20,480 nt of DNA from an uncultured Lachnospiraceae bacterium (lineage in GTDB: Bacteria; Bacillota; Clostridia; Lachnospirales; Lachnospiraceae), in assembly GCA_902489645.1 (NCBI GenBank), contig CABUAW010000044.1:1-20480 (forward strand). Direction: 5' to 3'. Below are positions 1-7,825 of this stretch, in pieces. Every line of letters starts with the position of its first letter. The first letter of the stretch is position 1. The translations under genes were made by a program, and so were the position numbers. Below the pieces are notes generated by a model. The model worked only from the letters and a program-made list of their open reading frames with translations, was not told where the DNA came from and made no database searches.

Positions 1-230
1 GTGCGGAGGCCTTGAAGGAATCGCCGTCAGCATTTGAGCGATGGTGCGATAACCGGATTATCCAGACGATAAAGCCACAGAAAACCAATCCGTTTTCCGT
101 CGGACCTTTGGTGGCTTATGTGATTGCAAGGGAAAATGAAATAAAAACGGTCAGAATCATCCTTACCTGTAAACAAAATGGTTTGTCAGATGATTCAATC
201 CGGGAAAGGGTAAGGGAAATGTATGTATAA
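1..230 (+). CDS. atpC: V-type ATP synthase subunit C, 3' part only
   Basis: This is the C-terminal part of the C (d-like) subunit of a V-type ATPase. The subunit forms the funnel that joins the central stalk to the membrane rotor ring. The reading frame is open from the first bases of the window with no upstream stop, so the start lies outside; the TTG at 12 is internal. The visible 75 or so residues end in a PLVAYVIARENEIKTVRII-type segment followed by GLSDDSIRERVREMYV, which is the usual end of this family. The stop overlaps the start of the next gene (subunit F) by 8 bases, showing tight operon coupling. Upstream operon members (probably I, K and E) are expected just outside. Identification rests on the C-terminal motif and the order C-F-A-B-D. 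Confidence 0.93.
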   Translation, partial: AEALKESPSAFERWCDNRIIQTIKPQKTNPFSVGPLVAYVIARENEIKTVRIILTCKQNGLSDDSIRERVREMYV

Positions 231-543
231 GATTGCAGTAATCGGCGCTTATGACAGTATTTATGGTTTTGCGGCGCTGGGGCTGGATACATTTCCTGTA
301 TCCGATGCCCGGGAAGGCGAAGAAACTTTAAAGATGCTGGCGTCCGGCGAGTATGCAGTAATTTATATTACGGAAGCGCTGGCCCAGGAACTGGCACAAG
401 AGATAAGCAAATATCGGGAGCAGGTTCTTCCGGCCATTATCCAGATTCCGGGTGTATCCGGTAATACGGGAGCCGGAGTAGAGGGCGTGAAGAAGTCTGT
501 CGAACAGGCCGTTGGCTCCGATATTATCTTCGGCAATAATTAG
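223..543 (+). CDS. atpF: V-type ATP synthase subunit F
   Basis: Small central-stalk subunit (106 residues) of the V-type ATPase; in this family it binds subunit D inside the catalytic hexamer and tunes rotation. The N-terminus has the typical MYKIAVIG beta strand and a Rossmann-like fold pattern, the middle has VIYITEALA, and the C-terminus has the family signature GVKKSVEQAVGSDI. Length is normal for the family (about 100-110). The ATG at 223 overlaps the end of subunit C, so translation is probably coupled. The gene is called ntpG or ntpF in some species. Confidence 0.95.
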   Translation: MYKIAVIGAYDSIYGFAALGLDTFPVSDAREGEETLKMLASGEYAVIYITEALAQELAQEISKYREQVLPAIIQIPGVSGNTGAGVEGVKKSVEQAVGSDIIFGNN

Positions 544-563
544 AAAGTGGGTGAATCCATTTA

Positions 564-2330
564 ATGAGTAAAGGCACGATTAAAAAAGTAGCAGGACCGC
601 TGGTTATCGCTGAGGGTATGCGCGATGCCAACATGTTTGACGTAGTACGTGTAAGCAGCCAGCGTCTGATTGGTGAAATTATTGAGATGCACGGAGACGA
701 GGCATCCATTCAGGTATATGAAGAGACTTCGGGACTTGGACCGGGAGAACCGGTGGAATCCACGGATATGCCGTTGTCAGTGGAACTTGGCCCTGGTCTG
801 ATTACAAGTATCTATGACGGTATTCAGAGACCGTTGGATGATATCATGAAGGTATCCGGCAACAACTTAAAGCGCGGTGTTGAGGTTCCTTCTTTGAAAC
901 GGCACTTAAAATGGGCGTTTGTTCCGTCGGTAAAAGTCGGAGACGCGGTGGAAGCCGGCGATATTATCGGAACAGTGCAGGAAACAAGCGTTGTAGAACA
1001 GCGGATTATGGTTCCTTATGGTATTCAGGGAAAGATTAAGGATATTAAAGCCGGAGAGTTTACCGTTGAAGAAACGGTGGCGGTTATTGAAACGGCGGAC
1101 GGCGATAAAGAAGTTTCCCTGATGCAGAAATGGCCGGTACGAAAAGGCCGTCCATATAAGAAAAAATTGCCGCCGACCATGCCTCTGATTACAGGTCAGC
1201 GTGTTGTTGATACATTCTTCCCGATTGCAAAGGGCGGCGTTGCTGCCGTACCTGGTCCATTCGGAAGCGGCAAGACGGTTATTCAGCATCAGTTGGCCAA
1301 ATGGGCGGAAGCCGATATCGTTGTATATATCGGCTGCGGTGAACGTGGTAATGAGATGACGGATGTTTTGAATGAGTTCCCTGAATTAAAGGACCCGAAA
1401 ACCGGCAAGTCTCTGATGGAACGGACGGTTCTGATTGCAAATACGTCCGATATGCCTGTGGCAGCCCGTGAGGCTTCTATTTATACAGGTATTACGATTG
1501 CCGAATATTTCCGTGATATGGGCTATTCGGTAGCTCTGATGGCGGATTCCACATCCCGTTGGGCGGAGGCCCTTCGTGAAATGTCGGGACGTCTGGAGGA
1601 AATGCCGGGTGAAGAAGGTTATCCGGCCTACCTCGGTTCACGTTTGGCCCAGTTCTATGAGCGCGCGGGTCATGTGGTGAACTTAGGTAAAGATGAAAGA
1701 GAAGGCGCACTGTCTGTTATCGGCGCCGTGTCCCCTCCGGGCGGCGATATTTCCGAACCGGTATCCCAGGCGACGCTGCGTATCGTTAAAGTATTCTGGG
1801 GACTGGATTCGGCGTTGGCTTATAAGCGACATTTCCCTGCCATCAACTGGCTGACCAGCTATTCGCTGTATCTGGATAATATTTCCGGATGGTTTGATAA
1901 AAATGTATCCGAAGAATGGATGGTTGACCGTCAGAAGATGATGGCTTTGCTTCAGGAAGAAGCAGAATTAAATGAAATTGTTCAGATGGTTGGTATGGAT
2001 GCGCTTTCTGCGCCGGACCGTCTGAAAATGGAAGCAGCCCGCTCGATTCGTGAGGACTTCCTGCATCAGAACTCCTTCCATGATGTGGATACTTATACGT
2101 CGTTGAAGAAACAGCTTCTGATGATGAAACTGGTACTCGCTTATTATGAACAGTCTATGGAGGCACTGAAAAACGGAGCGAATGTCCAGGGACTGATTAA
2201 TATGCCGGTCCGTGAACAGATTGGCCGTTATAAATACATTGTGGAAGAAAATCTGGATGCAGAGTATGAAAAGGTAATGAATACTCTGACAGAACAGGTG
2301 AAGGAAGTATGCGGAAGGGAGGACTTCTAA
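564..2330 (+). CDS. atpA: V-type ATP synthase catalytic subunit A
   Basis: Catalytic nucleotide-binding subunit (588 residues) of the V1 sector, which couples ATP hydrolysis or synthesis to ion movement. The Walker A loop GPFGSGKT lies at residues 231-238 (about 1254-1277). GCGERGNEMTDVL, carrying the catalytic Glu, follows about 27 residues later. SPPGGDISEPVSQATL is the typical A-subunit segment. The non-homologous region that separates A from B subunits is present between the N-terminal barrel and the P-loop, and the length is standard (580-600). The ATG at 564 is preceded by a weak GTGGGTGA-type ribosome site. The next gene starts directly after the stop. Whether the enzyme moves H+ or Na+ cannot be told here, because the rotor subunit is outside the window. 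Confidence 0.98.
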   Translation: MSKGTIKKVAGPLVIAEGMRDANMFDVVRVSSQRLIGEIIEMHGDEASIQVYEETSGLGPGEPVESTDMPLSVELGPGLITSIYDGIQRPLDDIMKVSGNNLKRGVEVPSLKRHLKWAFVPSVKVGDAVEAGDIIGTVQETSVVEQRIMVPYGIQGKIKDIKAGEFTVEETVAVIETADGDKEVSLMQKWPVRKGRPYKKKLPPTMPLITGQRVVDTFFPIAKGGVAAVPGPFGSGKTVIQHQLAKWAEADIVVYIGCGERGNEMTDVLNEFPELKDPKTGKSLMERTVLIANTSDMPVAAREASIYTGITIAEYFRDMGYSVALMADSTSRWAEALREMSGRLEEMPGEEGYPAYLGSRLAQFYERAGHVVNLGKDEREGALSVIGAVSPPGGDISEPVSQATLRIVKVFWGLDSALAYKRHFPAINWLTSYSLYLDNISGWFDKNVSEEWMVDRQKMMALLQEEAELNEIVQMVGMDALSAPDRLKMEAARSIREDFLHQNSFHDVDTYTSLKKQLLMMKLVLAYYEQSMEALKNGANVQGLINMPVREQIGRYKYIVEENLDAEYEKVMNTLTEQVKEVCGREDF

Positions 2331-3701
2331 ATGCCAAAAGAATATCGAACAATACAAGAAGTAGCCGGACCGCTGATGCTTGTACAGGGCGTGGAAGGCG
2401 TTACCTATAATGAGCTGGGAGAAATTGAACTGGCCAACGGCGAAATTCGCCGCTGTAAGGTTCTGGAAGTCAATGGAACGGATGCCATGGTACAGCTTTT
2501 TGAAAGCTCTACCGGTATCAATCTTTCAAATAGTAAGGTGCGTTTCCTTGGACGGAGTATGGAATTCGGAGCGTCCGGGGATATGCTCGGCCGTGTATTT
2601 GACGGCATGGGCCGTCCGACGGATGGCGGCCCGGAAATTTTGCCGGATAAACGTCTGGATATCAATGGTCTGCCGATGAACCCGGCGGCCAGAAGTTATC
2701 CGAATGAGTTTATCCAGACCGGCGTATCCGCAATAGACGGTTTGAATACACTGGTTCGTGGACAGAAGCTGCCGATTTTCTCGGCGTCCGGTCTGCCGCA
2801 CGCCCAGTTGGCCGCCCAAATTGCCCGTCAGGCCAGGGTCCGCGGTAAAGATGAAAAATTCGCCGTTGTATTTGCAGCCATGGGTATTACCTTCGAGGAA
2901 TCCAACTTCTTCGTAGACAGCTTTAAGGAAACCGGCGCTATTGACCGTACGGTCCTGTTTATCAATCTGGCCAATGACCCGGCGGTAGAGCGTATTGCCA
3001 CACCGCGTATGGCGCTGACCGCCGCCGAATACCTGGCATTTGAAAAGAATATGCACGTGTTGGTTATCCTGACAGATATCACAAACTATGCGGATGCGCT
3101 GCGTGAAATTTCCGCAGCCCGTAAAGAAGTTCCGGGCCGCCGCGGCTATCCGGGTTATATGTATACGGACCTGGCCAGCTTATATGAACGCGCCGGACGT
3201 CAGAATGGCAAAGAAGGTTCCATTACCATGATTCCGATTCTGACCATGCCGGAGGATGATAAGACCCATCCAATCCCTGACCTGACCGGATATATTACGG
3301 AGGGACAGATTATTTTAAGCCGTGAACTTTACAGAAAAGGCATTAATCCGCCGATTGACGTACTTCCGTCATTGTCCCGTCTGAAAGATAAAGGTATCGG
3401 CGAAGGAAGGACCAGAGAAGACCATTCCAATACACTGAACCAGTTGTTTGCGGCTTATTCCCGTGGTAAGGACGCCAAGGAATTGATGACGATTCTCGGT
3501 GAGGCCGCCCTTTCGGATATTGATTTGATTTATGCGAAATTTGCGGATGAATTTGAGAAGGAATATGTATCCCAGGGCTTTAATACGGACCGGGATATCG
3601 AGGAAACATTGGACATTGGATGGAAACTTTTGTCTATTTTACCGAGAAGCGAGCTGAAACGTATCGATGACAAATATTTGGATATGTATTACGGCAAATA
3701 A
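2331..3701 (+). CDS. atpB: V-type ATP synthase non-catalytic subunit B
   Basis: Non-catalytic partner of subunit A (456 residues) that alternates with it in the A3B3 head. The family has lost the P-loop. Here the equivalent position reads SASGLPHAQLAAQIARQA, with no GKT, as expected for B. Other family marks are GRVFDGMGRPTDGG, ITNYADALREISAARKEVPGRRGYPGYMYTDLASLYERAG (given here as a region, about residues 250-290) and a DVLPSLSRLKDKGIGEG segment near the C-terminus. The start codon follows the stop of subunit A with no gap. Its ribosome site, GGGAGG, lies inside the end of atpA, so translation is probably coupled and stoichiometry kept equal. Confidence 0.98.
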   Translation: MPKEYRTIQEVAGPLMLVQGVEGVTYNELGEIELANGEIRRCKVLEVNGTDAMVQLFESSTGINLSNSKVRFLGRSMEFGASGDMLGRVFDGMGRPTDGGPEILPDKRLDINGLPMNPAARSYPNEFIQTGVSAIDGLNTLVRGQKLPIFSASGLPHAQLAAQIARQARVRGKDEKFAVVFAAMGITFEESNFFVDSFKETGAIDRTVLFINLANDPAVERIATPRMALTAAEYLAFEKNMHVLVILTDITNYADALREISAARKEVPGRRGYPGYMYTDLASLYERAGRQNGKEGSITMIPILTMPEDDKTHPIPDLTGYITEGQIILSRELYRKGINPPIDVLPSLSRLKDKGIGEGRTREDHSNTLNQLFAAYSRGKDAKELMTILGEAALSDIDLIYAKFADEFEKEYVSQGFNTDRDIEETLDIGWKLLSILPRSELKRIDDKYLDMYYGK

Positions 3702-3731
3702 TAAATCCAGAACAGGAAGAGGTGATTGCAC

Positions 3732-4409
3732 TTGGCATCGACGCAGGTGAACCCAACCCGAATGGAGCTGACCAAACAGAAGAAAAAGCTGGCGACAGCC
3801 ACAAAAGGCCATAAGCTCCTGAAGGATAAACGAGATGAATTGATGCGGCAGTTCCTGGATTTGGTTCGGGAGAATATGGCTTTGCGCCAGAAGGTGGAGG
3901 CAGGTATTCAGGCAGCGAATAAAAATTTTGTTGTTGCGAAGGCCGGAATGTCGGAAGAGACGCTTCACACTGCACTGATGGCGCCGAAGCAGGGCGTTTA
4001 TCTGGAAACAGATAAAAAAAATATTATGAGCGTGGATATTCCGGTATTTAAATATAAAACGCGGACAGCGGATGAAAATGACATTTATTCCTATGGCTTC
4101 GCATTTACATCCAGCGATTTGGATGATGCGGTGAAGTCTCTGGCGGACATTCTGCCGGATATGCTGAAACTGGCGGAGACGGAAAAAGCCTGCCAGCTCA
4201 TGGCTGCGGAGATTGAAAAGACCCGTCGCCGTGTTAATGCGTTGGAGCATGTCATTATTCCGCAGGCTCAGGCAAATATCAAATACATTTCCATGAAACT
4301 GGATGAAAATGAACGTTCCACCCAGATTCGACTGATGAAGGTTAAAGATATGATGCTGGAAGAAGCCCATCATTATAAAGAAAAAAGAGCGGCCCATGCC
4401 GTAGAATAG
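3732..4409 (+). CDS. atpD: V-type ATP synthase subunit D
   Basis: Central-shaft subunit (225 residues) that rotates inside the A3B3 head; mostly two long helices. The N-terminus TQVNPTRMELTKQKKKL and the GHKLLKDKRDELMRQF segment are the family signature, and the C-terminal helix contains RRVNALEHVIIPQAQ. I chose TTG at 3732 because an AGGAAGAGGTGA ribosome site ends 6 bases before it. An in-frame TTG at 3726 would add two residues but sits almost on top of that site. It is the last gene of the operon and is followed by a clear terminator. In some species the gene is called ntpD. Confidence 0.95.
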   Translation: MASTQVNPTRMELTKQKKKLATATKGHKLLKDKRDELMRQFLDLVRENMALRQKVEAGIQAANKNFVVAKAGMSEETLHTALMAPKQGVYLETDKKNIMSVDIPVFKYKTRTADENDIYSYGFAFTSSDLDDAVKSLADILPDMLKLAETEKACQLMAAEIEKTRRRVNALEHVIIPQAQANIKYISMKLDENERSTQIRLMKVKDMMLEEAHHYKEKRAAHAVE

Positions 4410-4451
4410 AAATTTTCTCAAAAGAATTGCCAAAAAGGCAAGAAAGAAACG

Positions 4452-4506
4452 CAGCGACCCGAAAGTCCTGAAAACAGGCTTTTGCGGTCGCTGTATTTTT
4501 ATTTTG
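4452..4506 (+). terminator. Rho-independent terminator of the V-ATPase operon
   Basis: Outer stem CAGCGACC (4452-4459) pairs with GGTCGCTG (4486-4493). A further inner CCTG-AAAA-CAGG hairpin occupies 4467-4478. A T-rich run (TATTTTTATTTTG) follows. It lies about 40 bases after the stop of subunit D and ends the operon. A smaller TTGCC-AAAAA-GGCAA stem at 4427-4441 has no T-run and is not counted. Confidence 0.85.
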
Positions 4507-4563
4507 TGTTGATTTGAAGTCTATGATATTTTTACAGAGACACCGCGTCTTTTGCGGAGGATG

Positions 4564-4592
4564 TTGACATTATCCGGGAAAAAAGTTAAAAT
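4564..4592 (+). promoter_or_regulatory. Sigma-A-type promoter of the ACT/nucleotidyltransferase unit
   Basis: Perfect -35 box TTGACA (4564-4569), 17-base spacer, -10 box TAAAAT (4587-4592). Transcription should start near 4599, giving a 5' leader of about 30 bases before the ATG at 4629. It sits between the V-ATPase terminator and the ACT gene, as expected for a new transcription unit. Confidence 0.8.
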
Positions 4593-4628
4593 GAAAAGAA
4601 CATATTGAGTAATAGGGGGAAATCACAT

Positions 4629-5033
4629 ATGCTGAAACAGGTTTCAATATATGCTGAAAATAGAAAAGGTACGATGCAGAAAATCACGGCAGTGCTGCTG
4701 CAGGAGAATATTAATATTCTCGGTTCCGTAACCAACGACAGCGCGGAGTACGGAATTATTCGTATGATTGTGTCTGACCCGGAAAAAACCGTACAGGCTT
4801 TAGAAAAGGCCGGGTATCTGTGCCGGCTGACGGATGTTCTCGGCGTGGAAGTTGAGGATGAGGTCGGTAACCTGAACCGCCTGCTGCGTGCGCTGGATGA
4901 CAGTAATATTAATGTGGACTATATATATTTATCCTTTAATCGGAATTCGGGTAAACCGATTATGGTAGTGTCCGCGGAGGACGTGATGGAAGTGGAGATG
5001 TGCATTGCTGCAAAAGGCTTTTCGGTATTATAG
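4629..5033 (+). CDS. Tandem ACT-domain protein
   Basis: A 134-residue protein made almost entirely of two ACT-like domains. The first begins KQVSIYAENRKGTMQKITAVL and continues to about residue 68; the second covers about residues 70-134 and includes NRLLRALDDSNINVDYIYLSF. ACT domains usually bind small ligands, often amino acids, and here there is no attached enzyme domain. Stand-alone tandem ACT proteins of this size are common in clostridia and are usually annotated only as amino-acid-binding. The ATG at 4629 was chosen because AGGGGGA lies 8 bases upstream; the in-frame TTG at 4605 has no site. Its stop overlaps the AGGAGG site of the next gene, so the two are one operon. Ligand and role are unknown. 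Confidence 0.85.
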   Translation: MLKQVSIYAENRKGTMQKITAVLLQENINILGSVTNDSAEYGIIRMIVSDPEKTVQALEKAGYLCRLTDVLGVEVEDEVGNLNRLLRALDDSNINVDYIYLSFNRNSGKPIMVVSAEDVMEVEMCIAAKGFSVL

Positions 5034-5045
5034 GAGGAATTGATT

Positions 5046-5966
5046 ATGAAGAATACGACGTTGGTGATTATGGCCGCCGGTATTGGCAGCCGTTTTGGCG
5101 GAGGCATTAAGCAGTTGGAGCCGATGGGACCAAACGGCGAAATCATTATGGATTATTCGATTTACGATGCGAAAGCTGCCGGCTTTAATAAAGTTGTATT
5201 TATTTTGAGAAAAGATATTGAAGCGGATTTCCGTGAGATTATCGGACAGAGAATTGAAAAAGTTATTGATGTGGCCTATGTTTTCCAGTCTTTAGACGAT
5301 TTGCCGGCCGGATTTACGGCGCCGGCCGACCGTAAAAAGCCGTGGGGAACAGGACAGGCCGTGCTTTGCTGTAAAGGCGTTGTGAATGAGCCGTTTGCCG
5401 TAATTAATGCGGACGATTATTATGGAAAAGAAGCTTTTAAGAAGGTGCATGATTATCTGGTGGGCGAAGGCACTACCGATAAGGAATACGATATGTGTAT
5501 GGCCGGATTTATCCTGAAAAATACACTGAGCGATAATGGCGCGGTCACCCGCGGCGTTTGCGTTGTGGATGAAAACGATTATCTGACAGAGGTTGTGGAG
5601 ACCGGCGGAATTATGATGACACCGGAAGGAACCATTGCCCATGAGGATAATGGGTCGGATATGGTGATTACACCGGACCAGCATGTGTCTATGAATATGT
5701 GGGGCTTTACGCCAAACTTCCTGAATGAACTGGAAACCGGTTTTTCGGCCTTCCTTTCGGAAATTCCGGAGGGTGAGGTTAAGCGTGAATATCTGCTGCC
5801 GACAATTGTAGATAAGTTAATTAAAAGCGGAAAGGCCTCCGTTAAAGTTCTGGAAACCCAGGATAAATGGTTTGGCGTGACCTATAAAGAGGATAAGGAC
5901 AGCGTTGTTTCCGCATTTAAAAAGTTGATTGCCGACGGCGTGTATCCGGCGAATCTTTGGGGCTAA
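5046..5966 (+). CDS. NTP-transferase family nucleotidyltransferase (sugar-phosphate type)
   Basis: A 306-residue cytoplasmic protein with the NTP-transferase fold. The N-terminal nucleotide-binding motif reads LVIMAAGIGSRFGGGIKQLEP, with G and R residues of the usual GxGxR(F) loop. The metal-binding aspartates are probably the pair in VINADDYYG (about residue 125). Related enzymes join a nucleotide to a sugar phosphate or similar phosphate ester and often feed cell-surface polymers. The substrate cannot be read from the sequence. Start at ATG 5046, 8 bases after AGGAGG (5032-5037); the TTG at 5040 is too close to that site. It lies between an ACT protein and a small unknown protein, with no sugar-pathway neighbour to suggest a substrate. 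Confidence 0.85.
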   Translation: MKNTTLVIMAAGIGSRFGGGIKQLEPMGPNGEIIMDYSIYDAKAAGFNKVVFILRKDIEADFREIIGQRIEKVIDVAYVFQSLDDLPAGFTAPADRKKPWGTGQAVLCCKGVVNEPFAVINADDYYGKEAFKKVHDYLVGEGTTDKEYDMCMAGFILKNTLSDNGAVTRGVCVVDENDYLTEVVETGGIMMTPEGTIAHEDNGSDMVITPDQHVSMNMWGFTPNFLNELETGFSAFLSEIPEGEVKREYLLPTIVDKLIKSGKASVKVLETQDKWFGVTYKEDKDSVVSAFKKLIADGVYPANLWG

Positions 5967-5978
5967 GAGGAGTAAGAA

Positions 5979-6206
5979 ATGAATCCATCAGCAATTATGA
6001 AGATAGTAAATGCAAAAAATAAATTTGCATCAAATCATCCGAAATTTACTGCTTTTTTAAGCAGGGTGTATTCAAGGGGGATTGAGGCGGGAACAGTCAT
6101 TGAGATTACGGTGACGAAACCTGGTGAAGAACCTATTACATCCAATATTCGGGTTCAGGAGTCGGATTTGGAATTGCTCCGGAGTCTGCAGGATTTAGCG
6201 AACTGA
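5979..6206 (+). CDS. Small hypothetical protein (75 aa)
   Basis: I do not recognise this family. It encodes a soluble-looking protein of 75 residues with no signal peptide, membrane segment or cysteine. The N-terminal half is basic and helical-looking (IMKIVNAKNKFASNHPKF), followed by an amphipathic beta-type segment (GTVIEITVTKPGEEP) and a charged C-terminal helix. A GAGGAG ribosome site lies just before the ATG, and codon use matches the neighbours, so it is very likely expressed. It is the last gene of the unit started at 4564, 12 bases after the nucleotidyltransferase stop, and is followed by a strong terminator. Confidence 0.75.
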   Translation: MNPSAIMKIVNAKNKFASNHPKFTAFLSRVYSRGIEAGTVIEITVTKPGEEPITSNIRVQESDLELLRSLQDLAN

Positions 6207-6232
6207 GAAAATTTATTCTACGATGTGTATTT

Positions 6233-6287
6233 AAAGCCGCAGCAGACAGGTTGTCTGAGAGAAACCTGTCTGCTGCGGCTTTCTTTT
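6233..6287 (+). terminator. Strong terminator, probably bidirectional
   Basis: A perfect 20-base-pair stem: the arm 6233-6252 (AAAGCCGCAGCAGACAGGTT) pairs with 6263-6282, separated by a 10-base loop. On the plus strand it is followed by CTTTT and ends the ACT operon. On the minus strand the 3' side reads TTTAAATAC, a weaker tail, but the stem lies about 30 bases after the stop of the opposing superoxide dismutase gene and probably serves it too. Confidence 0.92.
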
Positions 6288-6315
6288 AGATTAAAGTAAC
6301 TTTGATTTTCAATAT

Positions 6316-6936
6316 CTAGGCTTCCAGATGCTTTTTGGCATCCCTGTACACCTCTTTCCAATCAATTAAATGGAACCAGTTGGTGACGTAATCCTTTCTC
6401 AAATTTTTGTATTTCAGATAATAAGCGTGTTCCCATACATCCACGTTGAGAATCGGAATATAGCCATTGGAAATCGGATTATTCTGGTTTGGCGTTTTCA
6501 CGATTTCCAGCTTCTTATCCGGGTTGATGGTAAGCCAGGCGTAGCCGGAGCCAAACTGTCCCATAGCATTTTCACTCATAATTTCCACAAACTTTTCATA
6601 AGAACCAAAGGCTTCGATGAGATAGGGCTCCATTGGATTTTCATTGACCGGCGGGTGAAGCAGACGGAAAAACATCTGATGATTATAGACGCCGCCCGCA
6701 TTGTTCATGACCGACTGACGGATATCCTCCGGCAGCTCATCCAGATTTGTGAGCAGCTCCTCCAGCGTCCAATTCTGGTACTGGGGATAATCTTTTAAAA
6801 TATTGTTCAGATTATCGACATAAGCTTTTAAATGTTTGTCATGATGGTAATGGAGTGTCTCTGCATCCATATAAGGCTCAAGAGCATCGTAATCATAAGG
6901 CAGAGGCATCACGTCAAAGGGATATGTTTGTTTCAT
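6316..6936 (-). CDS. sodA: Superoxide dismutase, Fe/Mn family
   Basis: Cytoplasmic enzyme (206 residues) that converts superoxide to oxygen and hydrogen peroxide. The four metal ligands are visible: H31 in HHDKH, H86 in VYNH, D166 and H170 in DVWEH; the gate Tyr is Y39. Gly82 in AGGVYNH with Gln151 in PNQNNP is the Mn-type arrangement of the active-site glutamine, so Mn or mixed metal use is more likely than strict Fe. Usual aromatic positions are changed (GSGYAW instead of GSGWAW; NHQMFF instead of an NHxxFW pattern). Start at the ATG with AGGAGG 8 bases upstream; the TTG six bases earlier is not needed. It faces the ACT operon and shares its terminator. A TATACT -10-like box lies upstream (6969-6974) but lacks a good -35 box. 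Confidence 0.95.
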   Translation of the reverse strand: MKQTYPFDVMPLPYDYDALEPYMDAETLHYHHDKHLKAYVDNLNNILKDYPQYQNWTLEELLTNLDELPEDIRQSVMNNAGGVYNHQMFFRLLHPPVNENPMEPYLIEAFGSYEKFVEIMSENAMGQFGSGYAWLTINPDKKLEIVKTPNQNNPISNGYIPILNVDVWEHAYYLKYKNLRKDYVTNWFHLIDWKEVYRDAKKHLEA

Positions 6937-7030
6937 CGTCAAATCCTCCTGTTTTATAATCTTTCGTTAGTATATGCTTCCGCATGAAAAATATACCTGT
7001 AAAAACCTGTCGTTTCTTGAGCCTGAAAAT

Positions 7031-7825
7031 TTATAAATCCATACTTCCGGAACGAAAACCTTCCAAATCCAATGTGATATAAATAAATCCCAAATCTTTC
7101 ATGGCCTTTGTGATGGCTTCATGCTGCTCCATGAAGCGGTTAAAATCGCCTTTGTCAATTTCGATTCGCAAAATTGGTTGATGAAAACGGAGCCGTACGT
7201 TGTAAAAGCCCAGGCCACGGAGCCAGGATTCCCCCCGATGGATTTTGTCGAGCAACGCATAGTCAAAAGGCGTATCGTAGGGAAGCCGGGTGGCCATGCA
7301 GGGTGTTGAAGGCTTGCTGGCTGTGGAAAGCCCGGCCTCGGCCGCCAGGCGGCGGACGTCGGCCTTTGTCAGTCCGCAGTCGATGAGCGGACTGTGGACG
7401 CCGGCTTCGCGGACCGCTTGAAGGCCGGGACGATAGACCTTCGTATCATCCACATTTGAGCCTTCGCAGAAAAATGTGTATCCGGCATCTTTTCCGGTCT
7501 GAATCAGAGAACGGAAAAGAAGAGATTTACATAGGTAGCAACGGTTTTTCGGATTGGACAGGATACGGCTGTCGGAAAACTCGTCTATGGCAATGACCTG
7601 GTGTCTGGCGCCGAGGCTTCGGGCGAGAGCTTCGGCCTCGGCGGTGTCACCGTGGGGGTGGAGCCGGGTCTCAAAGGTCACGGCCAGTACGGGGTTGACG
7701 GAGCCGGATTCTTTGACGGCCCGGCAGGCAGCAGCCAGAAGCAGGCTGCTGTCCACACCGCCGGAAAAGGCCATACAGATGCCTTCCTTCGTATGGGGAA
7801 TGAAATAATCGATTAAATTTTTCAT
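7031..7825 (-). CDS. larE: LarE, sulfur transferase for nickel-pincer cofactor synthesis
   Basis: A 264-residue PP-loop ATPase that activates the carboxylates of pyridinium dicarboxylate mononucleotide and inserts sulfur, making the thio-ligands of the nickel-pincer cofactor used by lactate racemase and related enzymes. The PP-loop SGGVDSS is at residues 21-27. Cys176 in TPCMATRLPYD is at the same number as the sacrificial cysteine described for Lactiplantibacillus plantarum LarE. In addition C96 and C99 form RCYLCK. Three cysteines in this pattern match LarE proteins reported to hold a [4Fe-4S] cluster and act catalytically rather than sacrificing a cysteine. The ATG overlaps the larC stop (ATGA), so translation is coupled. 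Its ribosome site, GGAG, is inside larC. Confidence 0.93.
   Translation of the reverse strand: MKNLIDYFIPHTKEGICMAFSGGVDSSLLLAAACRAVKESGSVNPVLAVTFETRLHPHGDTAEAEALARSLGARHQVIAIDEFSDSRILSNPKNRCYLCKSLLFRSLIQTGKDAGYTFFCEGSNVDDTKVYRPGLQAVREAGVHSPLIDCGLTKADVRRLAAEAGLSTASKPSTPCMATRLPYDTPFDYALLDKIHRGESWLRGLGFYNVRLRFHQPILRIEIDKGDFNRFMEQHEAITKAMKDLGFIYITLDLEGFRSGSMDL

Noticed and set aside
3639..4433. Minus-strand frame of 264 codons opposite atpD
   Set aside because: Antisense shadow; atpD is a clear family member in an operon, and the antisense product resembles nothing known.
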